From Mesorhizobium loti (GTDB lineage Bacteria; Pseudomonadota; Alphaproteobacteria; Rhizobiales; Rhizobiaceae), in assembly GCF_002858745.1 (NCBI RefSeq), contig NZ_PJRO01000021.1:1-64000 (forward strand): a DNA stretch of 64,000 nucleotides. Reading direction: 5' to 3'. Shown piece after piece: positions 37,965 through 46,447 of this stretch (position 1 is the first letter of the stretch; each line of letters begins with the position of its first letter). The position numbers and the translations under genes are program-made. Under the pieces are notes generated by a model, which was given only the letters and a program-made list of their open reading frames with translations, made no database searches and had not been told where the DNA came from.

Positions 37965-38999
37965 TCAGATCGCTTGGGTGGAGAAACATGGCGGCTCGCC
38001 GGCACGGTCGTAAACGCTCCAGTCGACCGACTTCGCGCCGATGTGGAAAACTGCGGTGGCAAGGGTTTCCGAGGTCAGCACCGGCAGCGTCGGGTTGCTC
38101 TTGTCCCACAGCACGGCCAGGGGATCGCGCTCTCCCTTCTCCTCGACCAGCTCGCTGGCCCGCTGCAGCCTGGCGCGCGACGACGCCGTGACCTCCTGCC
38201 GCTCGTTCGACGTGTCCTTGTGAATGAGATGGTTGGAATGACACTGCGGGTGGTCAATCCTCCGCACCGAGCAGTTCAGATGGGTGAACTCGACTCCGAA
38301 CAGCCTGTTGTCGCCGGCCTGCCCGAGCGTGACGTGATAGGCGCCCGAGCGCGGTGATGTCTCGAGCAATTCGACGGCGTCATCGAGCGTGTCACAATCG
38401 AGCAGCGCGCGCCCGAGCAAGGTGCGCGGCAGGCCAACACCGCTGACCAGCGCACCGATGTGATTGATCGTGGCGACAAGCCCGGCGTCGCTGACCGCGA
38501 AGGCGTGGCCCGGGATGGTGCCTGGATAGATGAAGGAGGTGAAGGCCTTGCTGCCGGTCGGCCGGACGCGCGCCATGGCGCAACGGCTGAGCTGGGCCGG
38601 GCTTCCGTCCTCATTATGCGCCACGATCGGCTTGTTACCAGGGATCTGCACGGTGGTGCAGCCCTCAGGCGGCATCTCCCAGACGTCGCCGCGAAAGTGC
38701 CACAGCACCATGTCGTCGAACGGCACGCCGACGCCGTCGGCCATGCCGCGCATCTCCTCCCAATAGGTTGGGAAGCGCCCCTCGACCATGCGACGCATCA
38801 CGTCGACGCGCGAATCGTCACGAAACTCCATCACCTTGCGCCAGACATCGCTGGGCAAGGTGTAGCTTTGCACCAGATCGGCGGCGAACCGGCCAAGCTG
38901 CAGGCCGACTTCGTAATGCGTGCCGCTGACCTCGATAGTGGCAAGGCGATTCTGATCGTTCGCAGACAAATGCGTGAACTCCTTCAAAAACAGGTTCAA
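37965..38999 (-). CDS. C45 (acyl-CoA:6-APA acyltransferase-like) Ntn hydrolase
   Basis: A 344-residue protein of peptidase family C45. The N-terminal segment (VSGTHYEVGLQLGRFAADL) and MADGVGVPFDDMVLW are typical. The nucleophile generated by autocleavage is expected to be C114 in PPEGCTTVQIPG, followed by KPIVAHNEDG. Family members hydrolyse or transfer amide-linked acyl groups. No signal peptide is seen, so a cytoplasmic amidase or acyltransferase is predicted. Closely spaced with the BKACE gene. Confidence 0.87.
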   Translation of the reverse strand: MNLFLKEFTHLSANDQNRLATIEVSGTHYEVGLQLGRFAADLVQSYTLPSDVWRKVMEFRDDSRVDVMRRMVEGRFPTYWEEMRGMADGVGVPFDDMVLWHFRGDVWEMPPEGCTTVQIPGNKPIVAHNEDGSPAQLSRCAMARVRPTGSKAFTSFIYPGTIPGHAFAVSDAGLVATINHIGALVSGVGLPRTLLGRALLDCDTLDDAVELLETSPRSGAYHVTLGQAGDNRLFGVEFTHLNCSVRRIDHPQCHSNHLIHKDTSNERQEVTASSRARLQRASELVEEKGERDPLAVLWDKSNPTLPVLTSETLATAVFHIGAKSVDWSVYDRAGEPPCFSTQAI

Positions 39000-39033
39000 T
39001 GGATCAATCGAGGTTGCAGCGGCTTTGGCCCAT

Positions 39034-39927
39034 TCAATCCTCGATGAAAGTGTCGAAGGCTTTGTAGAATGCCTCGTTGCGCTTCATCGTTTCGAAGACA
39101 TCGTCGCCGATCTTGCTGACGATCACCGTGATCAGGGCCTGCACCACCGACAGGGTCGAGACGACCGAAGACAGAAGCGAGGAATGGCTGGTGGCAAGCA
39201 CCAGCCTGACATCCGAAATGGCAACGGTAGGTGCCAGAGAACTGTCGACGATCGACACGATCCTGGCGCCGGCGCTGCTGGCATAGCGGGCGATTTTCAG
39301 CGCCTCGCTGGAATAGCTGCGGTGCGACAACACAACGACGACGTCCTGCGGCCCGGCATCGCGCACCTCGTCACCGAGCGCGCCGCCGCGCCCGTCGATC
39401 AGCACGGTTTTGGCGGAGAACATGCGGCAGTTGTAGTCGAGGAAAAACGCTGCGGAATAGAGGCTGCGGAAGCCGACGATAAAGACGCGCCTGGCCGCGA
39501 TGATGAGGTCGGCGGCGGCAACGAGGTCCTCAATTTTGATCTGGTCCGCCGTCGCTTCCAAATCCGACATATCGCGGGCGAACACCGCGGCGACCGCCTC
39601 GCTCATGCGGCCGAGCTTGCCTTTGGTTCGCAGCCCTTCGACGCGCCCGCGCATGGTTGTGCTCTGGCCGCCGAGCCAGTTCCTGAACGGATCCCTGAAC
39701 TCGTTGTAGCGCTCGAAGCCGAGCTCGCGAACCAGCCGCATCAGGCTGGACGGATGGACGTTGGCCAGGTCCGAGACCTGCCGGAGCGAATGCATCGCGA
39801 TCTTCTCCGGGTTCTCGCGGACATAGCGGGCGGCAACGCGAAGCTGCTTCGGATAGGTCTCGAAGGCCGCGTCGATCTTGCTATTGATTTCGTCCAGGTT
39901 CATTTTCCGCTCATTCCATTCGGCCAA
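39034..39927 (-). CDS. RpiR/MurR family regulator
   Basis: A 297-residue regulator: HTH_6 domain at about 9-85 (SLRQVSDLANVHPSSLMRLV) and a SIS domain at about 125-260 (VFIVGFRSLYSAAFF, VVVVLSHRSYSSEALKIARY). SIS domains usually sense sugar phosphates, unusual company for amino acid enzymes. ATG 39927 is listed; ATG 39903 (MNLDEINSK) is possible. It lies inside the cluster, and the dyad at 42779 is its candidate target. Confidence 0.88.
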   Translation of the reverse strand: MAEWNERKMNLDEINSKIDAAFETYPKQLRVAARYVRENPEKIAMHSLRQVSDLANVHPSSLMRLVRELGFERYNEFRDPFRNWLGGQSTTMRGRVEGLRTKGKLGRMSEAVAAVFARDMSDLEATADQIKIEDLVAAADLIIAARRVFIVGFRSLYSAAFFLDYNCRMFSAKTVLIDGRGGALGDEVRDAGPQDVVVVLSHRSYSSEALKIARYASSAGARIVSIVDSSLAPTVAISDVRLVLATSHSSLLSSVVSTLSVVQALITVIVSKIGDDVFETMKRNEAFYKAFDTFIED

Positions 39928-39990
39928 GCTGCCGGCAACCTACCAACAGCATAGCCGCACACGCTAGCTCGTCTCACGCTAGGGGCATCC

Positions 39991-41388
39991 TCACTTGTCC
40001 CGCACCAGGGCACGGTCGAGCGCCCGGCCAAGCTTGTCCGCGATCTCCTCGATATGCTGTGGCGTCGCGATGTAGGGCGGCATCAGCATGACATGGTCGC
40101 CAACCCCGCTCTCCGATGACGAACCCAGCGCGTAACAGATCAGGCCGAGATCGAGCGCGTGTTCCGTCAACCTCACGTCGATCTGGCGTGCAGGATCGAA
40201 GTTTTCCTTGGTGGACCGATCAGCGACGATTTCTATGGCCTGCATCAAGCCCCGGCCCCTGATGTCACCTACATGCGGATGCTCGGCGAACCGCTCGCGC
40301 AGCAACTGGTCGAGCAAAAGGCCGGATTTGCGGATGTTGGAATAGAGGTCGCGCTGCTCGATTTCGCGCTGCACGGCCAACGCCGCCGCGCAGGCAAGCG
40401 CATGGCCGTGAAAACTGTGGCCGTGGCGGAAATAGCCGGTCTTGTCCCTGATCGCGTCATGGATGGTGGAGCTGACGAGCACGGCGCCGAGCGGCGCGTA
40501 GCCACCCGCCAGCGCCTTGCCGATCATGACCAGATCGGGGCAAATCCCTTCCTGGGCAAACGCATATTTCGACCCGACCCGGCCCATGCCGCACATCACC
40601 TCATCGAGGATGAGCAAGATGCCGTAGCGGTCGCAGATGCGGCGGATCTCGCGGAAATAACCTTCCGGAGCCGGCACAGCGCCGAGGATGCTACCGACGA
40701 CGGTCTCGCAAATGAAAGCCGAAACGCGGGACGGCCCGACCGTCTCGATCGCCGCTTCCAGTTCACGCGCCGTGCGCAGGGCAAAATCGTCTGATGTCTC
40801 CCCCTCACGCATGCCGCGATAGGCGTAGGCGGGTCCGATATGCGCGGTGTTGGTGGGCAGCAGCGGCGTGAACGGGCCGCGACGGCGCTCGCTGCCCCCG
40901 GCAGCCAGACCCGCCAGCGTGCTGCCGACATAACCGCCATGACGGCCGATGACGATGTGGCGCTCTGGCTGGCCGCTGTCGATGAAATATTGCCGGGTCA
41001 GCTTGAAGGCGGCGTCGGCCGCTTCCGCGCCGCTGTTGGTGAACCAGACATGCGAGAGTTCATCGGGCGCATGGGCGCAGAGATTGTCGGCCAGCTCTTC
41101 CATCGGCGCCGAGGTGAAGAAGGCGGTATGGGCGTAGGCAATCTGGTCGATCTGCGCATGCATGGCCGCGCGCACCGCCGCATTGCTGTGGCCGAGGCAT
41201 GACGGCCCGGAGCCTGAACTGCCATCGATATAGCGCTTGCCGTTTTTGTCGAGGATGTAGACGCCGTCGCCGGCGACCGCCTCGCGGATTGTTGGCGCCA
41301 GCAAGTCGCGATGAAAGGCAGAACTGCCGCTCACCACGACCGGCGAAGATCGATCGCCACGCTGCCTGATGGAGCCTGCGGCGCTCAT
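39991..41388 (-). CDS. Class III (omega-type) PLP aminotransferase
   Basis: A 465-residue fold-type I aminotransferase. PLP lysine is K291 in MIGKALAGGYAPLG, with D262 in ILDEVMCGMGR and GAEAADAAFKL/RHGGYVGST in the large domain. Class III enzymes remove amino groups distant from, or beta to, the carboxylate, or act on amines. ATG 41388 overlaps the Rid gene stop by ATGA, showing coupling. In this cluster it could form the beta-keto acid that BKACE cleaves. Confidence 0.9.
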   Translation of the reverse strand: MSAAGSIRQRGDRSSPVVVSGSSAFHRDLLAPTIREAVAGDGVYILDKNGKRYIDGSSGSGPSCLGHSNAAVRAAMHAQIDQIAYAHTAFFTSAPMEELADNLCAHAPDELSHVWFTNSGAEAADAAFKLTRQYFIDSGQPERHIVIGRHGGYVGSTLAGLAAGGSERRRGPFTPLLPTNTAHIGPAYAYRGMREGETSDDFALRTARELEAAIETVGPSRVSAFICETVVGSILGAVPAPEGYFREIRRICDRYGILLILDEVMCGMGRVGSKYAFAQEGICPDLVMIGKALAGGYAPLGAVLVSSTIHDAIRDKTGYFRHGHSFHGHALACAAALAVQREIEQRDLYSNIRKSGLLLDQLLRERFAEHPHVGDIRGRGLMQAIEIVADRSTKENFDPARQIDVRLTEHALDLGLICYALGSSSESGVGDHVMLMPPYIATPQHIEEIADKLGRALDRALVRDK

Positions 41389-41795
41389 TGTGCGGTCGAT
41401 CCGCCGGCGGGGACAACGGCGACGCATTCGATCTCAACAAGCCCATCGGCCGCTGCCAGACCAGCGATGACAGTCGAGCTCGCATAGTCGATGCCGGCGA
41501 GCCGTGACCGTCGCGCCCGGTTCATCGCCTCGTAATCCGAGACATCACGCAGGAATACGGTCATCTTGACGATGTCGTGCAGCGAGCCGCCCTCCGCCTG
41601 CAGCACCTTTTCGATCTTGTCGAAGCACACAAGCGTCTGCTGCTCGGCGTCACCCTTGTGCAGGATTGCGCCCGTCTGCGAATCACGGGCCAGAAATCCA
41701 GAGGTGTAGACAGTCCTGCCGCTGTCGACGGCAATGGCGCTTGCAAAGGGTGCGCCGGGAACCGAGACGCCTTCGGCGGTGATCTTGCGTTTCAT
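41385..41795 (-). CDS. Rid-family (YjgF/YER057c) protein lacking the RidA arginine
   Basis: A 136-residue Rid protein (VYTSGFLARDSQTGAIL, DIVKMTVFLRDVSDYEAMN, VEIECVAVVP). In RidA the deaminase arginine lies in PARSCVEVA; here the aligned segment reads YASSTVIAG, so that residue is Ser. It is thus probably a Rid4-7-type member of a dedicated catabolic pathway rather than a general imine deaminase. It overlaps both flanking aminotransferase genes by four bases. Confidence 0.87.
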   Translation of the reverse strand: MKRKITAEGVSVPGAPFASAIAVDSGRTVYTSGFLARDSQTGAILHKGDAEQQTLVCFDKIEKVLQAEGGSLHDIVKMTVFLRDVSDYEAMNRARRSRLAGIDYASSTVIAGLAAADGLVEIECVAVVPAGGSTAQ

Positions 41796-42712
41796 GATTC
41801 AAGCCAGCTCAAATGTTGTTGGACGAAGTCGCAGCCGGCCATGTCGATATAGGCGGCTGTCAGCCTAGCGGTGACAGGACCGAGCACGGACGTTCCGACC
41901 TTGCGGCCGTTGAAGGACGACACCGGACAGATGCACAGGCTGGTCGAGGCGATGAACATCTCGTCGGCGATTGCCGCGTCGTAGAGATCGACATCGGTTT
42001 CGCGCACCTCGATGCCGAGATTTTGTGCGATCTCGATCACCGTCGCGCGGCTGATGCCGGGCAGGATGTTGTGGGCGCGTGGCGTCATCAGCACGCCGTC
42101 GCAGACGAGGAAAATGTTGTTGCCCTCGCCTTCCGCGAGGTTGCCGTTCTCGTCCAAGAGCAGCGCCCAGGCCTGTGGGTCGAGCCGCTTCACGTCGTTA
42201 CCGGCCAGGATGATGTTGAGATACTGGTTCATCTTGGCGCGCGGGCTGAGCGCCCTGGCCGAAGTCCGCGGCGTTGCCGGCGTCACCACCTTGATGCCGT
42301 CGCGATAGAGTTTCGCCCGCTTGGCGATCGGCAGCGGGCAGCATTCGATGATGACGTTGGGACCGGTATGCTCCCAACCTTCATCGCCGATCGCTTGGAC
42401 GCCGGCGCTGATCCGCTGCCCGATCCAGTAGTCGTCGCGCTCTGTGAGCAGATGACGATTGCGCTCCAGCGTTTCCAGGCTAACTGCCATCATCTCGTCG
42501 AAGGCAATCCCGCAATCGATGTCGAGATATCGCAGTGACCGGTAGAGCCGCTGCACATGCTCCTTCAGTCTGAAGGGGCGGCCATGAAAGGTGCGCGTCA
42601 GGTCGAAAGCGCCGTAGCCGCGCAGCGAACTCAGGTCGCGGAACGGGACGCAGACCTCACGCTCCGGCATGAACCGGCCGTTGAACCAGGCAACGCGTTG
42701 CGCAGCCGCCAT
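41792..42712 (-). CDS. Class IV (BCAT/D-amino acid type) PLP aminotransferase
   Basis: A 306-residue fold-type IV enzyme. PLP lysine is K160 (SPRAKMNQYLN) and the cofactor-binding Glu is E194 in NLAEGEGNNIF; GVLMTPRAHNILPGISR gives the phosphate-binding loop. It may act on branched-chain L- or on D-amino acids; the specificity loops are not decisive. First gene of the minus-strand operon, reading away from the ABC importer. Confidence 0.87.
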   Translation of the reverse strand: MAAAQRVAWFNGRFMPEREVCVPFRDLSSLRGYGAFDLTRTFHGRPFRLKEHVQRLYRSLRYLDIDCGIAFDEMMAVSLETLERNRHLLTERDDYWIGQRISAGVQAIGDEGWEHTGPNVIIECCPLPIAKRAKLYRDGIKVVTPATPRTSARALSPRAKMNQYLNIILAGNDVKRLDPQAWALLLDENGNLAEGEGNNIFLVCDGVLMTPRAHNILPGISRATVIEIAQNLGIEVRETDVDLYDAAIADEMFIASTSLCICPVSSFNGRKVGTSVLGPVTARLTAAYIDMAGCDFVQQHLSWLES

Positions 42713-42778
42713 CGTTTCCTCCGCATTTTTCCGGCACCTCGCCGGTCGCTGGAATTAACAACCGTTTGCGCAAAAAAG

Positions 42779-42815
42779 AAACATATTTTTTTCTTGATCG
42801 AAAATAGATACGTTT
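42779..42815. promoter_or_regulatory. Imperfect 37-bp dyad in the divergent promoter region
   Basis: In an AT-rich patch between the class IV aminotransferase gene and the importer, arms starting AAACATAT and ending ATACGTTT face each other around base 42797. Eleven of the outer fourteen base pairs are symmetric. It could control both arms of the cluster, with the RpiR protein as the likely binder. Confidence 0.6.
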
Positions 42816-42927
42816 GTATTGTTCTAAAATCCGCCGACCCAACGGGAACTGGGGCGCGGCTCAGCCGGCCTCTTTGCCGGCGCAATCTCGAACAACGTTT
42901 CGAACAACAATGAGAGGAACGATCCCC

Positions 42928-44574
42928 GTGTCCGGCGATAGAGATCACCCCTACCTTCCGCGCCTGCGCTCACAGCTGGCTGACAACAAGATCGACCGCC
43001 GCGAATTCCTGCGCACGGCAACACTGCTTGGCGTGTCGGCTTCAGCGGCGATGATGATGGCAGGCCAGACCAGCCCGGCGCGGGCACAGGAGACGCCGAA
43101 GGCGGGTGGCTCGATCCGCATCGAAAACAAGAATGCGTCAGCCGACCCGGCCGTTATGACCAGTATCGACAGCTCCAACGCCACGCGGCAAACGCTGGAA
43201 TATCTGACCGAAACCGGCGCGGACAACATCACCCGGCCCTATCTACTCGAGTCGTGGAAGCCGAGTGAGGATCTGCGCAGTTGGACCCTCAATGTGCGCA
43301 AGGGCGTGAAGTGGCAGGACGGCCGCGATTTCACCTCCGACGACGTCGCCTGGAATATCAAGCGCCTTCTTGCTGACGAAACGGGCTCCTCGGTGCTCGG
43401 CCTGATGAAGGGCTACATGCTCAACGACAGCAAGGGCGCCGACGGCAAGACAACCCACGCTTTGTGGGACGCCAACGCCATCGAGAAGGTCGACGACCAT
43501 ACCGTCAGGCTCAACCTGAAGGTCGCCCAGATCGCCGTGCCTGAGCATCTGTTCCACTATTCCTTCGCCATGGTCGACCCGACGGCGTCACCCATATTCA
43601 GGGCCGGCATCAACGGCACCGGCCCATTCCGCGTCGTCGAACTCAGCCCCGGACGCAATGTCGTCTATGAGCCCAACAAGAATTATTGGGGTCAGCGCCC
43701 CTATCTCGACAAGCTCGAATTCGTCGACTATGGCGACGAGCGCGCCGCCGTGCCAGCAGCGCTGATCTCCGGCCAGATCCAGGGCATTCTCAATGCCGAG
43801 CCGCAGCAGATGCCGCTGCTGCGCAACCAGCCGCATCTGCAGCTCTATGAAGTGCTGACCGGCGACGGTCCGGCGCTGCGCTTCAGGGTCGACCTGAAGC
43901 CGTTCGACAATCCCAAGGTGCGTCTGGCGCTCAAGCTTGGCGTCGACAATGCGGCAGTCGCCAAGCTGGCTCTCGGCGACATGGGCAGTGCCGGCGAAAA
44001 CCACCAGGTGGCGCCGGTTCATCCGGAATATTTCAAGCTGCCGGCCTTCACCCAGGACATCGCCCGCGCCAAGCAACTGCTCGCGGAAGCCGGCTTCCCC
44101 GACGGGCTGCAGTTCGAGGTGGCCGTCACCAAGACGCCCGCCTACCATGTGCTGGTCGTCCAGGCGATCGTCGAGATGTGGAAGCAGATCGGCGTCAATG
44201 CCACCATCAACGTCATGCCGACCTCGGCCTATTACGATGTCTGGACAAAGCTGCCGGTCGGCCTGACGTCATGGGCGCACAGGCCGCTCGGCGTCATGAA
44301 CATCGGGCTCGCCTACAGATCGGGTGCGCCGTGGAATGAATCCGGCTACAACAATCCGGAATTCGACAGACTGCTGACGCAGGCCGAATCCGTTGCCGAC
44401 CCAGTGGAACGCCGCAAGGTCATGGAGCCGATCGAAAAGCTGCTTCAGGAAGACGGGCCGATGATCCAGGCGACATGGCGCAAGCAGGCAACGTTCTATG
44501 CCAAGAGCGTTGGTGGGTTCTCCATGCATCCCAGCCAGTACGTCTTCGCAAGAAATCTCTGGCTCAAAGCCTAG
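42928..44574 (+). CDS. Oligopeptide-type ABC importer solute-binding protein (SBP_bac_5)
   Basis: A 548-residue periplasmic binding protein. A Tat-like signal (DRREFLRTATLLGVSASAA) is followed by an SBP_bac_5 fold (WKPSEDLRSWTLNVRKGVKW, NGTGPFRVVELSPGRNVVYE). GTG 42928 is chosen because AGAGGAAC lies eight bases upstream; ATG 42910 is the alternative. First gene of a complete importer. A paralogue of identical length is at 52277. The ligand is probably a peptide or N-acyl amino compound handled by the divergent enzymes. Confidence 0.9.
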   Translation: MSGDRDHPYLPRLRSQLADNKIDRREFLRTATLLGVSASAAMMMAGQTSPARAQETPKAGGSIRIENKNASADPAVMTSIDSSNATRQTLEYLTETGADNITRPYLLESWKPSEDLRSWTLNVRKGVKWQDGRDFTSDDVAWNIKRLLADETGSSVLGLMKGYMLNDSKGADGKTTHALWDANAIEKVDDHTVRLNLKVAQIAVPEHLFHYSFAMVDPTASPIFRAGINGTGPFRVVELSPGRNVVYEPNKNYWGQRPYLDKLEFVDYGDERAAVPAALISGQIQGILNAEPQQMPLLRNQPHLQLYEVLTGDGPALRFRVDLKPFDNPKVRLALKLGVDNAAVAKLALGDMGSAGENHQVAPVHPEYFKLPAFTQDIARAKQLLAEAGFPDGLQFEVAVTKTPAYHVLVVQAIVEMWKQIGVNATINVMPTSAYYDVWTKLPVGLTSWAHRPLGVMNIGLAYRSGAPWNESGYNNPEFDRLLTQAESVADPVERRKVMEPIEKLLQEDGPMIQATWRKQATFYAKSVGGFSMHPSQYVFARNLWLKA

Positions 44575-44576
44575 AC

Positions 44577-45590
44577 ATGCTGGCCTTTGCCCTGCGCCGG
44601 GTGAGTCAGCTTCTGGTGACGGCGATCGTTTCCAGCTTCCTGCTGTTTGTCGTCACCGAATTCTCGCCCGGCACGGTCTCGCGCCAGATCCTCGGGCCTT
44701 ATGCCTTGCCCAACCAGGTGGCGCTTCTCGATCAGAAGCTCGGCCTGTCGCAATCCTTGCCGCAGCGATACCTCAACTGGGTTTCAATCCTTGTCGGACT
44801 GAAATCCAATCCGCTGGGCGATCCTGCGCTGGGGCTCAACCTCAGCGACCCCAGAGGCGACCGCTATTTCGGCAATTTCGGCTATTCGCTGATGTTCCGG
44901 CAGCCGGTGCGTGACGTGCTGGCGGGGCCGCTTGCCAATTCGGCCTTGCTGGGAGCGGTGGCGATGGCCTTCATCGTGCCGCTATCGCTGCTTATCGGCA
45001 TCATGGCCGGCGCCAATGCCGGAACGCGGCTCGACCGGCTGCTCAGTCTTGGCAGCCTGATCGTCACCTCCATCCCCGAATATGCGGCCGGTGTCATTCT
45101 GCTCACCGTATTCGTTTCGTATTTGAACTGGCTGCCCGGAACCAGCCCGCTGCTGGCCAGCGAACAATGGTCGATCGCCAGCCAGCTCGTTCTTCCTGTC
45201 ACGGTGCTGACACTGGCCTCGGCCGGTTATGTCGCGCGCATCGTGCGGGCGTCGATGGCCGACACGATGACCAAGCCCTATGTGCGCACCGCTTTGCTCA
45301 AGGGCTTGACCAAGAGCCAGATCGTTACGCGTCACGTCATCCGCAACGGCATGATCCCGCCAATGACGGTCCTGCTGCTGCAATTGAACTGGCTGGTCGG
45401 CGGCGTGGTGGTGTGTGAGTCCATCTTTGCCTATCCCGGCGTCGGGCGGCTGCTGCTGCAGGCCGGGCTGTTCGGCGATCTGGCGCTCGTCCAGACCATA
45501 ACCCTGATCAGCCTCGCCATGGCTGCGATCACGCAGCTCCTGGCCGATATGTCCTACATGGCCCTCAACCCAAGGGTTCGCCTGACATGA
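44577..45590 (+). CDS. DppB/OppB-type ABC permease
   Basis: A 337-residue inner-membrane permease with six predicted helices. The N-terminal RRVSQLLVTAIVSSFLLFVV helix, the large periplasmic loop, and the EAA-like loop (VRTALLKGLTKSQIVTRHVI) are typical of the OppB family. ATG 44577 begins two bases after the binding protein's stop, so the genes are one transcript. Confidence 0.92.
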   Translation: MLAFALRRVSQLLVTAIVSSFLLFVVTEFSPGTVSRQILGPYALPNQVALLDQKLGLSQSLPQRYLNWVSILVGLKSNPLGDPALGLNLSDPRGDRYFGNFGYSLMFRQPVRDVLAGPLANSALLGAVAMAFIVPLSLLIGIMAGANAGTRLDRLLSLGSLIVTSIPEYAAGVILLTVFVSYLNWLPGTSPLLASEQWSIASQLVLPVTVLTLASAGYVARIVRASMADTMTKPYVRTALLKGLTKSQIVTRHVIRNGMIPPMTVLLLQLNWLVGGVVVCESIFAYPGVGRLLLQAGLFGDLALVQTITLISLAMAAITQLLADMSYMALNPRVRLT

Positions 45591-46447
45591 CAACGGGCCC
45601 GGACCGACAGAAATCAATTGTGCCGTCGAGCGGCAGCACATGGCGCCGTTTCTGGCCGAAAGCGCTGAGCGCGCGGTTCGGCATCTGCCTGATCCTGTTC
45701 TGGATCGTCATGGCGGTTCTGGCGCCATGGCTCTCTCCGTATGAGCCCAATGCGCAGGATATGGCGGCGCTATCGGATTTTGGGCCGACGGCCGCGCATT
45801 GGCTGGGCACAGACCTGCTTGGCCGCGATATCCTTTCGCGCATTTTGTGGGGTGCGCGCACGACACTGGTCGTGGTTCCCATCGCCACAATCTCGGCCTT
45901 TGCCACTGGCACCACCATCGGCCTTGTCTCGGGATATTTCGGCGGCTTCGTGGACCGCATCATTTCGGGCATCTCCGACATCATCCTGTCCTTCCCGACA
46001 CTCATCCTCTACATCGTGCTGATCGCCTCGATCGGCCCGTCGATGTTCAACATCGTGCTCGCCATCACGCTGGCGTCGGCGCCAAGCATCGGCCGCGTCA
46101 CGCGCGGCCTGACCCTCGATTTGCGGTCGCGAGGCTATGTCGCGGCGGCGGAGATGCGCGGCGAGAGCGTGTTCTTCACGCTCTTCCTGGAAATCCTGCC
46201 CAATGCGCGCGGGCCGCTGCTGGCCGACCTGTGCATGCGCGCCGGCCTTGCCGTGGTCACCGTCGGAACGCTCGGTTTTCTCGGCCTCGGCCTGCCGCCG
46301 CCCGACCCCGACTGGGGCTCGATGGTCGCCGAGAATGTAACCATGATCCCGGTCTATCCCTACATGGCGCTGTTTCCCGGCCTTGCCATGTGTTCCCTGG
46401 TGATCGGCTTCTCTATGCTGGCCGACGGGCTGGAGGAAGACCAATGA
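45587..46447 (+). CDS. DppC/OppC-type ABC permease
   Basis: A 286-residue permease with OppC landmarks: HWLGTDLLGRDILSRILWGA at the N-terminal side and the EAA loop YVAAAEMRGESVFFTLFLEI. Its ATG overlaps the preceding permease's stop (ATGA), as its own stop overlaps the ATPase start, giving a tightly coupled importer operon. Confidence 0.93.
   Translation: MTTGPDRQKSIVPSSGSTWRRFWPKALSARFGICLILFWIVMAVLAPWLSPYEPNAQDMAALSDFGPTAAHWLGTDLLGRDILSRILWGARTTLVVVPIATISAFATGTTIGLVSGYFGGFVDRIISGISDIILSFPTLILYIVLIASIGPSMFNIVLAITLASAPSIGRVTRGLTLDLRSRGYVAAAEMRGESVFFTLFLEILPNARGPLLADLCMRAGLAVVTVGTLGFLGLGLPPPDPDWGSMVAENVTMIPVYPYMALFPGLAMCSLVIGFSMLADGLEEDQ

Noticed and set aside
45799..46443. N-terminal extension of the fused ABC ATPase frame
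   Set aside because: It runs through the OppC-type permease gene in another frame; the ATG at 46444 overlaps the permease stop in standard ATGA coupling.
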